In this document: in pieces, positions 54,250 through 62,700 of the stretch
How the letters are laid out: the number at the start of each line of letters is the position of its first letter
Numbering within the stretch: the first letter of the stretch is position 1
Assembly (NCBI GenBank): GCA_947447265.1
Contig: CANFKC010000003.1
Span: forward strand, 124,001 to 188,000
Direction: 5' to 3'
DNA length: 64,000 bases
Origin: Chitinophagaceae bacterium
GTDB taxonomy: Bacteria; Bacteroidota; Bacteroidia; Chitinophagales; Chitinophagaceae
The notes under the pieces: generated by a model
What the model was told of the DNA's origin: nothing
Database searches by the model: none
What the model saw: only the letters and a program-made list of their open reading frames with translations
Position numbers and translations under genes: made by a program

Positions 54250-55260
54250 ATGATTCTCATAGACGCATTATTCATTAACAAAGGCGGTGGCGCTAAACTG
54301 TTGGAGTATCTTATTGAAAAAATTCTGGCGCACCCGAAGGGTAGCGACTTCTTTTTTCTGCTCGATCCCCGGTTTGATAAGCCCGCTGCGCTGACAAAGA
54401 ATTTTACAGTTATCCCTAATAAAATGGCGGATAGGATAAAGTTCTATAAAGAGCATAAAGCTGATTACAGCAAGGTGTTTTGTTTTGCTAACACCCCGCC
54501 GCCTGTTAAGCTGAAAGTGCCTGTTTATACTTATTCCCATAATCAAAAACTGCTGGAAGCGCCGAAGCAGAAATTCAACAGAAGTTACTGGAAACTATAT
54601 CTGAAATATCTGGTCATTAAGTGGTACAACAACAATACTGACTACTATATTGTGCAGACACCACACATGGTAGAAGAGCTGCTTTCAACCGGGCTGAAAG
54701 ATGCGGCACATTGCCTCAAAATACCTTTTTACGATACCGAAAAATACAAGGGCGCAACTATACCATTCGATCAAAGGCCTGTTGACGAGTTTGCGTTTGT
54801 AAGCACCCCCTCTCCGCAAAAAAATTACCCTACATTGCTGGATGCATGGGAGCATCTGCATTCGCTCGGCCACACGCCTGGTTTACATGTTACTATCGAT
54901 AATACAGCCCCCCACTTGCTTGCACGGGTTGATGTCATGAAGGCCAAGGGCATCCGTATACATAACTACAACTGCATCGATCCGCGCGACCTTTATTTCA
55001 AGTATCGCTATCTGGTTTGCCCATCGGTTATGGAAAGCTTTGGTATGCCGCTTATAGAGTCGGTAGATAGCGGTATGAAGGTGCTGGCGCCTGACCTTCC
55101 CTATGTTTACGATGTTATTAAGCCCAGCCTCACCTTTAACCCCTGGGATAAAACATCAATAGCCGATGCTGTATTAACAGCCATTGCTAAAGACCTCCCT
55201 TTCCCCGAAGTCGTTACCAAAAATGAAGTGAATAATTTAATTAAGTTGCTGGTCGATTAA
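54250..55260 (+). CDS. Glycosyltransferase, GT4 (GT-B fold)
   Basis: The 336-residue protein has the GT-B layout. The N-terminal domain includes INKGGGAKLLEYLIEK and NTPPPVKLKVPVYTYSHNQK. The C-terminal GT4 domain starts near residue 180 (DEFAFVSTPSPQKNYPTLLD-AWEHL) and carries the donor-binding loop CPSVMESFGMPLIESVDSGM-KVLAPDLPYVYDVI, with the E-x7-E-like acid pair. It probably transfers a sugar in polysaccharide or glycolipid assembly; donor and acceptor are unknown. It has a short divergent gap to fadB and a double hairpin after its stop. Confidence 0.8.
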   Translation: MILIDALFINKGGGAKLLEYLIEKILAHPKGSDFFFLLDPRFDKPAALTKNFTVIPNKMADRIKFYKEHKADYSKVFCFANTPPPVKLKVPVYTYSHNQKLLEAPKQKFNRSYWKLYLKYLVIKWYNNNTDYYIVQTPHMVEELLSTGLKDAAHCLKIPFYDTEKYKGATIPFDQRPVDEFAFVSTPSPQKNYPTLLDAWEHLHSLGHTPGLHVTIDNTAPHLLARVDVMKAKGIRIHNYNCIDPRDLYFKYRYLVCPSVMESFGMPLIESVDSGMKVLAPDLPYVYDVIKPSLTFNPWDKTSIADAVLTAIAKDLPFPEVVTKNEVNNLIKLLVD

Positions 55261-55275
55261 TACCGCGTTTTTATG

Positions 55276-55354
55276 CAGTTATCCCATACTTTAGAAGTGT
55301 GGGGTAACTGTTTCAGACACAAAAAAGCCTTTATCGGTATGATAAAGGCTTTTT
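55276..55354. terminator. Two tandem hairpins, the second a bidirectional terminator
   Basis: The first stem (55276-55291 with 55295-55310; 16 base pairs including two G-U) carries a GTGTGGG arm like that of the iscU-iscA hairpin. The second (55322-55335 with 55341-55354; AAAAAGCCTTTATC around GGTAT) is a 14-base stem with A- and T-runs suited to both convergent genes. Confidence 0.85.
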
Positions 55355-55376
55355 AAATATGGGGGAATGTTATGTA

Positions 55377-55820
55377 TTAGATTTTCCAGTCATCAACGTT
55401 CGAACCTTCACTTATTTCAATTGAGCTTATAGGTGATTCAGTCGGAGTGGCAGTTGTTGTTGATGCGTCAGTAGGGGTGTGGCCGGTATGCTCTCCATCT
55501 TCGTTCTCATGGTCATGGTTAAATGCATCGAAATCAAAATCTGGCATAAGGTCCGTCTTCACGTAGTTGATGGTATCTGTCAGCGCAGCTAAGAATTTAT
55601 TGAAATCTTCTTTATAAAGAAACATCTTATGTCTGTCGTAGCCATTGTCGTCAAAGCGCTTCTTACTTTCCGTTATCGTTATAAAGTAATCATTTCCCCT
55701 GGTAGAGCGGACGTCAAAAAAATATGTTCTTCTTTTCCCAGCTTTTATACGTTTGCTGTAAAGACTTTCATTGCGGTTATCACCGCGGGGTTCACCAAAG
55801 TTCTTGTTTTCGTACGACAC
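55377..55820 (-). CDS. PUR-alpha-like DNA/RNA-binding protein (DUF3276)
   Basis: The 147-residue protein has a PUR domain at about residues 18-92: LYSKRIKAGKRRTYFFDVRS, TRGNDYFITITESKKRFDDN, then HKMFLYKEDFNKFLAALTDT. This is the single-repeat, homodimerising PUR form of Bacteroidota and spirochaetes; in Borrelia such a protein binds RNA and DNA and regulates expression. The tail is acidic, then Thr/Pro-rich, ending DDWKI, which is conserved in relatives. It is probably a cytoplasmic regulator; targets are unknown. Confidence 0.85.
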   Translation of the reverse strand: MSYENKNFGEPRGDNRNESLYSKRIKAGKRRTYFFDVRSTRGNDYFITITESKKRFDDNGYDRHKMFLYKEDFNKFLAALTDTINYVKTDLMPDFDFDAFNHDHENEDGEHTGHTPTDASTTTATPTESPISSIEISEGSNVDDWKI

Positions 55821-55979
55821 AAATCTGTTTTATTAGTTATAAAATGATTGCTAAATTTAAGACAGTAAGACAAATTTAGGAAAACTATGTAAGTAACCCA
55901 AAAAATAATAGCTACAGTTACATTCTTTTTCGAGAAACCTGCTTTTACTGTGCTGTTTTGCTTAATTTGTACTTTGTAT

Positions 55980-57101
55980 ATGGTAAAGTTGCGTTTACTT
56001 GTAGCCTTTTTATTACTATCTCTTGCCGGAAGCGCACAAATTCCGGTAAATAATCCTATTGACCCGGGTGATACTATTTTAAATGATGCTGTAAATTTTA
56101 TTAATAAATATTTCAATGAGTTTAGACCGGGTAAATTGCCGGACTTTACAAAGTATTGGTCGGCTGAAGATTGCAAGGCATATAAATTCCCTGACCAACT
56201 ACTCTTTGCGCTTAATACAGAAATACCTACTTATCTGCTTGGTAAACCAACAATTTTGTATGCAAGGCCCGAAAACGACCTTACCCACATTAAAACCATG
56301 TTCAGCAGGATGGATTCATCAGGCAATGTGCTGGTCATTTCTATAACCAACCATTATATAAACCGAACGAAAGAGGGCAATTTATACTTCGTTAACCCAA
56401 TGTTTTTAGTTGCTGATGCCTGGGAATCGGTAAAGGTGCGCAGTATCAGCTATTTCTATCCTTCCTATCATCGGTTTAATAAAAAAAAGGCTGCCCATCT
56501 GGCCCACAATATTGCAAAACTGGAAAAGGAGTGGCAGTTGCAGCCCATTGCCATAAGGTATTATTTTGCTGATACCAAGGAAGAAATAGACCACTTTCGG
56601 GGCTTTGATTTTACGCTGGCTATGGGTAATAAAGATAAGCCCAGCGGTATGTCTGACGGCATGGATAACATTGTTTATTGTGGTGGTTGGGGCGAAAATT
56701 ACTTTCATGAAGTAGTGCATGTTTACCTGAACCGGTTATTCCCCCGTTCGCCACTCGGTGAAGGGCTTGCGGTTTTTTATGGTGGCAGCCTGGGGCACGA
56801 CCTTGGCTGGCATCTGCAGCGGGTTAACCAGTACCTGCAACTGCATAAAGAAGTAAACCTCAATAACCTTGATGATTTTTATTATATAGACAATTTTACC
56901 AACCCCAACAGCACTATATTGGGTATGCTGGTTATGGCTGCTTACAAAAAAGATGGAATTGAAGGCATAAAGCGCCTTATGAAGTATAGCAGCCTTGATA
57001 TAGCGCTCCAAAAAGAATACGGAGTGAAGAAAGGGGAGTGGGACACATTTTTGCGAACAAAAATTGAAGAGCTAGGTAACGCGTCCGCACCTCAAAAATG
57101 A
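55980..57101 (+). CDS. Putative exported zinc metallopeptidase (peptidase MA-like)
   Basis: The 373-residue protein has a signal peptide (VKLRLLVAFLLLSLAGSAQ). The C-terminal half has HEVVH (H243, E244, H247) in YFHEVVHVYLNRLFP. E261 follows in GEGLAVFYGGSLGHDLGWHL, the spacing expected of a gluzincin third ligand, as in the peptidase MA clan. The N-terminal ~190 residues are of unknown fold (NDAVNFINKYFNEFRPGKLP). The active-site set is complete, but substrate and activity are unproven. The ATG at 55980 starts the signal peptide; an earlier in-frame start would add ten residues. Confidence 0.65.
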   Translation: MVKLRLLVAFLLLSLAGSAQIPVNNPIDPGDTILNDAVNFINKYFNEFRPGKLPDFTKYWSAEDCKAYKFPDQLLFALNTEIPTYLLGKPTILYARPENDLTHIKTMFSRMDSSGNVLVISITNHYINRTKEGNLYFVNPMFLVADAWESVKVRSISYFYPSYHRFNKKKAAHLAHNIAKLEKEWQLQPIAIRYYFADTKEEIDHFRGFDFTLAMGNKDKPSGMSDGMDNIVYCGGWGENYFHEVVHVYLNRLFPRSPLGEGLAVFYGGSLGHDLGWHLQRVNQYLQLHKEVNLNNLDDFYYIDNFTNPNSTILGMLVMAAYKKDGIEGIKRLMKYSSLDIALQKEYGVKKGEWDTFLRTKIEELGNASAPQK

Positions 57102-57152
57102 TCTTGTTAAGGATTTTGGGTTTTAATAGCCATAGTCGTATTCAACTAACAG

Positions 57153-58037
57153 CTATCGCATTTTATGGCCGGAAAGCTTAAATACTGCAACCTTAATATA
57201 ATACCGTGCCATTTCTTTAAGGGTTAGAATGGCGGCAAAAACATAGTAATAAATGTTTTTACCCATGCGGTAGTCCATTATCTTCAACTCAAGATCAAGA
57301 AATATTTTAAGAAGCCGGAGCTGTTTTGATAGTTCGGTACTGGCATTATTAATGTGTATTACCGTTGTATTTGCCATATAATAGCTGCGGAAACCTTTTT
57401 CAAAGAACTGGTAGCACCACAGCTGGTCTTCACCATACATAAAGAAGCGTTCGTCAAGCTTCTTTTCGGGCATCAGATCAAGTGTGGTTTTGTTAAACAT
57501 CATAAATGCCCCAATCACCCAATCGCAATAGGTATTGAAATCGCATTTAAAATAGCGGTTCATCATCAGTTCGGCTCGCTTGCGGTAGGGCAGCAGCAGC
57601 AGGAAAACCCGCAAAAGGTCTAATATCTCATTGCCTATGCTGCGGAAGAGGCGTGCGGTATGCTGTAAGCCACCGTCAGGATAAATTAACCTTACGCCCA
57701 GGGCGCCTACATCAGGTCTTTTCTTCAATTCATTGGCGGCAATGCTTATGGAGTCTTCGGTGAGTATGGTATCAGAATTGAGCAGCAGTAGCACATCGCC
57801 TTTGGCGGCCGCTATGCCCTGGTTGTTGCCTTTTGCGAAGCCTCCGTTTTCTTTGCTTTTTATAAGCGTTATACCGGGGAACCTCACCAGGAAGTCGTCA
57901 GCATTGTCTTTCGGCGAGGCATTATCGACCAATACTATTTCGTACGGAACGCCATGGGTATGCTTGATGGTACTTTCAATACAGTCGCATGTTATTTGAA
58001 AAGTGTTGTAATTGACAATAATGACAGATACCAGCAT
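57153..58037 (-). CDS. Glycosyltransferase family 2, rhamnosyltransferase-like
   Basis: The 294-residue GT-A enzyme shows VSVIIVNYNTFQITCDCIES, IVLVDNASPKDNADDF, ENGGFAKGNNQGIAAAKGDV and the DXD-type LLLNSDTILTED. DWVIGAFMMFNKTTLDLMPE then lies before the catalytic DERFFMYGEDQLWCYQ. This is the pattern of GT2 enzymes (WbbL-like) that add rhamnose or similar sugars to cell-surface glycans. A C-terminal hydrophobic segment (YYYVFAAILTLKEMARYYI) may attach it to the membrane. Substrate is unknown. It is convergent with the metallopeptidase gene. Confidence 0.85.
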   Translation of the reverse strand: MLVSVIIVNYNTFQITCDCIESTIKHTHGVPYEIVLVDNASPKDNADDFLVRFPGITLIKSKENGGFAKGNNQGIAAAKGDVLLLLNSDTILTEDSISIAANELKKRPDVGALGVRLIYPDGGLQHTARLFRSIGNEILDLLRVFLLLLPYRKRAELMMNRYFKCDFNTYCDWVIGAFMMFNKTTLDLMPEKKLDERFFMYGEDQLWCYQFFEKGFRSYYMANTTVIHINNASTELSKQLRLLKIFLDLELKIMDYRMGKNIYYYVFAAILTLKEMARYYIKVAVFKLSGHKMR

Positions 58038-58184
58038 TCACCCAATTTTCGTCAAAAATAGTGCTATTATCCAATTTTAGTCGTTCTGGTTAGTAAAACG
58101 TAATATTTAAACCAGGCACAAAAACCAGGCATTTTTACTTTCAACTGATATTCGGGAATATACTAACCCCTACTTTTGTAACCA

Positions 58185-59045
58185 ATGCCAAGGGTTCAGC
58201 ATAGTTCGGGAACAGTTACTACACCTTTAGATAAATTTCTTGGGCAGGATGCCACTATACTGAGTGGTAATGAAATTGCTATCAGTAATAATGTGCATGC
58301 GCAGCGCTTTAAAGTATCTTTTGAGGGGGCTGAATTACCTGAAGAGCAGGGCCGTTTGTTCTTATTTCCTGTTGATGAGGCGCGCTATAGCCTGCAACTT
58401 TGTTATCTTATATATGGCGACGATGCGCAGCAATACGTAACTGCTTACAGCATTGTATTTCTTCCCGCTTTTTTCGATCAGTTTGATGCCAGAGTGCTTA
58501 CAACTGCTCACCCATTCAGCCAGCAAAAGACTGAAGAGTTGCAGTTTTTTATTTGTGCCCGTGCCATGGCAGTATTAACCGGCTTGGGCGAGTCGCATCC
58601 GCATACCCCGTTGGCAAGGGCGCTCCATGATAGCCAATCGGCTATAGTATTGCTGAACCGGGCTCTGGAAAGCATAGCTGTACCGTTTACAGTGTGTCAG
58701 GTGCCGGCCTGCCGTTTTTTGGCCTACGATTCTGAGCGAGAAAAGATTAATGACGCAGTTGCCCTTATAGAGCAGCAAACCGGTAAGCCATATACCATAA
58801 AAGAGCTGGCCCGCAAGGTAGCCATGAACGAGTGCTACCTCAAAAAGGGATTTAAAACCATTACAGGAAAAACCATTCACGAATACCAGCAGGAATTACG
58901 CATTAATAAGGCTAAAAATTTGTTGCAAAACCATGGTTACTCAGTTACTTCGGCAGCCTTCGAACTGGGTTACAGTAGTATTGCACATTTTAGTACTGCA
59001 TTTAAAAGGGTAACTGGCTTAAAACCCTGCGAATTGCTAGGGTAA
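58185..59045 (+). CDS. AraC family transcriptional regulator
   Basis: The 286-residue protein has a C-terminal two-helix-turn-helix domain: EQQTGKPYTIKELARKVAMN with ECYLKKGFKTITGKTIHEYQ (first HTH), then LRINKAKNLLQNHGYSVTSA with AFELGYSSIAHFSTAFKRVT (second, the AraC signature), and GLKPCELLG at the end. The N-terminal ~180 residues (RVQHSSGTVTTPLDKFLGQD, VDEARYSLQLCYLIYGDD) are an unassigned sensor domain. Effector and targets are unknown. It is divergent from the GT2 gene. Confidence 0.88.
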   Translation: MPRVQHSSGTVTTPLDKFLGQDATILSGNEIAISNNVHAQRFKVSFEGAELPEEQGRLFLFPVDEARYSLQLCYLIYGDDAQQYVTAYSIVFLPAFFDQFDARVLTTAHPFSQQKTEELQFFICARAMAVLTGLGESHPHTPLARALHDSQSAIVLLNRALESIAVPFTVCQVPACRFLAYDSEREKINDAVALIEQQTGKPYTIKELARKVAMNECYLKKGFKTITGKTIHEYQQELRINKAKNLLQNHGYSVTSAAFELGYSSIAHFSTAFKRVTGLKPCELLG

Positions 59046-59779
59046 CAAAAGGCAACCAGTTCCTCGGCCAACGCACATTATTTTATTCCCTTCAATGTTT
59101 TTTACTAAATATTATGCCTGAAGTATAGTTATACAGCTAAAAAAGAGGCAAAGATTATGTTGGCTTTCGGGCAAGGAAATTCGGCTTTCATTGAGTTGCC
59201 AGCCCGGTTGTTTATAATAGATATGACTTAACAAGACCAATAAGCATAGTATACCACCAATAATAATTATTCCCGGAGAAGAAACTCAAAATAATAACTT
59301 AAAGTTGCTATTTTGTGCGGAACGACTATTAATATTTTAACAATAGAGTGGGCTGTATGTGAAGCTGGTTGCGGGTTTTGTTGAACTGCAGTTGTGTTTT
59401 GGGTTAAGTGGCAAATATGGATGTTAACGAAATCAGTCTGGGAAATAGTTATCCACATTTTGGCAAAAAATGTGCAAAACACCTAAATTATTAGTTTTTA
59501 ATTAAATAACAACCCCGTTTTTTCGCCTAGTTATAACGTTTATTACTATACTTAACTTTGCTTTAACGTTTTAATAACAGTGCGATAATGGTGTGTTATT
59601 TTTTAAATTGAAACATTTACTCTAAATTTGTACTGAGGAATATTAACATTGCGCAAAGTGGGCCTTGCTCACATTGTGTAACATTGTTTTTTGCTCACCA
59701 GGAAACAAAAATTTTTATTGAAACTATTGGGCCTTAAAAGGTTTATTTTAAGTGTGTTGTGGTTGTTAAAAAATTGAAT
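59046..59779. other. 734-base AT-rich gap before the giant surface-protein gene
   Basis: No gene is supported: the frames seen are short and low in protein character. The gap holds one perfect DnaA box (TTATCCACA, 59449-59457) beside a very AT-rich stretch. There are also two exact -7 elements pointing at the giant gene, TAACTTTG (59553-59560) and TAAATTTG (59623-59630). The latter predicts a leader of about 145 bases. A single DnaA box is not evidence for an origin. Confidence 0.5.
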
Positions 59780-62700
59780 ATGATTCAAAAATACTTACCA
59801 GTTATGAGAAGAACTTTCCCCTCATTCGGCTTGAAGAGCGTGATTCGGTTATGTGCCTTTATGCTAACCATGTGTGTTTTGATCAACAGTGAAAGGGCGA
59901 ACGCGCAAGCGCCGTCGTTTCGCGCTGGTGATACGGCTCGACTAACGATTTGCTATCCCGGTCCAGGGGTTGCAGTGTCTACAGACACGGTAAAGAACCT
60001 GGGTGCATTGCTTGCGGTGGATTGTACTGCTGGTGATGTATTAACATGGACTGCTATTGCAACGCCGGGTGGTGTTTTAATGAGTGGTAGTTTTCCGCTT
60101 ACTACGACAACTGGTGTGGATGAACGCATGAATATTATTTTGACATCATTCAGCAATAACGAATCTACTCGTTATCTTACAATCCGAGTGCGTAACAGCG
60201 CAGGTTTGTCGGACACTGTGGTGGTTCTTATTAAAGAGCACATTCCTCCGACTTCTAATTCGATTGTGGGCTTGTATAACACAGTTCACGAAGGTGAAAC
60301 CATTTCATTCTCCAATTCATCTGCTGGTGGTACATGGCATATAGCTTCAGGCACACGTCTGGATATTGACTCTAACACCGGTGTATTAAGATACGGTTCA
60401 GGACCAGTTGGTTCTGATAACGTTGTTTACCGCAAGACCAATGTTTGCTATACAACTGATTCACTTTTCCCGATTAATTTCCTGTTAGGTACAGGTCCGT
60501 TATCGCACTCTGCTACAGGTGCTGGTTTTACGCCTACTATTATCGCTTCTGATACTGCGTGGGGAGTGCCCGGTAATACTTTTGTAATTAACGGTACAAA
60601 TTTTAATGCTACACCTTCTTCAAATACAGTTTACTTCGGTGGCGCTCGCGCTAGTGTTATAAGCGGCAGTACTACTTCATTAAGTGTTATTATTCCTTTA
60701 GGTGCCACTTTCGACAGGATATCTGTTATGGATAATGCTACAAACCGTACAGGTTTTATGCGTCACCCATTTACGGAAACTTTTAACAATTGTGCATTCA
60801 GTGGAACAAGCTCGATTAACCTTAACCCATACGACTCTATTATTTTAAGGGGCGGCATTGGTGCAGCTGCAAGTGGTGCAAGGCCTTATTCTGTTGAGTT
60901 CAGCGACCTTGATGGGGATGGTAAATTAGATATGGCTATTTGTGGTACTGATACCGCAGTTGGTAATGTTGTTGTTTATAGAAATACCAGCACAACCGGT
61001 ACCGTAAATCGTAGTTCATTTTCAAGCAGTCCTATAAGTTTACGTGCAGGTATTCCTGATACAAGTTATTCGAGAATGCTGATTAACTTGAAAATAGCGG
61101 ATATGGATGGTGATGGTAAACCAGATATTATGGCTGCAAGCCCTTCTACAGGTCGTGTGTACATTTTAAGAAATACATCGACTTCAGGAACCATTACTTT
61201 TGATACAGCGTTTGCTGTTTCTATAGTTAATCCTACAACATATGCAGGAGTTTTGCCTTCTGAGTTGTCCATTGCCGATTACGACCATGATGGCAGGCCT
61301 GATATTGGTGTGGTAAGCGTTGGTACCATCAGAGGATCTGATGGTGCGGACTCTAGCCTTCCGGGTGCACTTACCGTTATTAAAAATAATTATAACAGGC
61401 GTATTGACGCTGGCGCAACTATGCGCGGCACCGATTTTGTTGCAAATACTATTTTTACTTACGATACAATTGTAAATAAACCATTGAGCCTTTGCTCTGG
61501 CGACTTTGATGGTGATGGCAATATGGATATCGCTGTTGCTGATCACTATGGCAGGAATTTTAAAGTGTTCCAGCACGTGCCTACCGCTACTTCAATAGCT
61601 TTCAATGCTCCAACTACAGTTTCTACAGCGGTAACCATCGCATCACTGACTGACCATTATGGCAGCCACAGGTTCGGTTATCCTAACCAGATCCGTTGCG
61701 CTGACTTTAACAGGGACGGTAAACAAGAACTTATAGTTGCTGTTTCTGATTCTGATCTGTTGGTTGATAATAAATATAACCATCTGAATGTATATTCTAA
61801 CTCTACCTATGGTTCAGGTACTATTACCTTCGGTTCTTTGGTTCAGTTGAACACAGGTGTTGGACCAGTTGGTATTGCAATCGCTGACTTAAACGGCGAC
61901 CACGCTTTAGATATCGTTTGTACTAACTCTGGTTCAGGTAGTGTTTCTATCATTAAAAATACTTCAAGCGGTGGCGGTGTTGTTACTTACAGCACTTTCG
62001 ATACTGCAAACATTCAACAATATGTTGTTGAGCGTAACTCCCCTGGTGCATCTGCAACTACTGGTATCTTCGGTGGTCCTGTTACTGTTGCAATCGGTGA
62101 TATTGATAACAACAGCATTAACGACTTCGTGGTAGTTTCTCGTGAAGCTAACCTGTTGACAATCGTTAAAAATACCCCATTACCTACAATCAGTCCTATT
62201 ACTACTTCAAGTGCTGCTGCTGATACAATATGTATTGGTTCTTCTGTATTGCTGACTGCTGGTCGCCCTACATGTTCTAATGCAAACGGTTTCTGGTCTG
62301 CAAGCAACGGTCATGCTACAGTTACTGCAACTGGCACCGGCGCTGCTGATGTTACTGCAACTGCGGTTGGAGTAAGCATCGGTGTAGATACAATATTCTA
62401 TAAAGTTGTTAGCCTTGGCGATACAAGTTTAGTTATGAAAGTGCTTTATGTAGTTGATACTGCACATGCAGGTTCAATTACTGGCTCAAGCAATATTTGC
62501 CTTAACGCTTCTACTACATTATCTAATGCTACTGGTGTTGGCGGTACATGGTCAACTTCGGCTGCTGCAACTGCAACCATTACATCATCTACTACTGCTT
62601 CAGCAGTTGTTCGTGGTGACGCTGTAGGCACTGCAACAATTACTTATACAGCTACTGCGCCTTCTTGCCCTTCACGTTTCACTACTTTCGGAATAACGGT

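Noticed and set aside
59449-59700. Possible replication origin around a DnaA box in an AT-rich gap
   Set aside because: Only one perfect box and no cluster of near-matches; dnaA and dnaN are absent. Not enough to call an origin.
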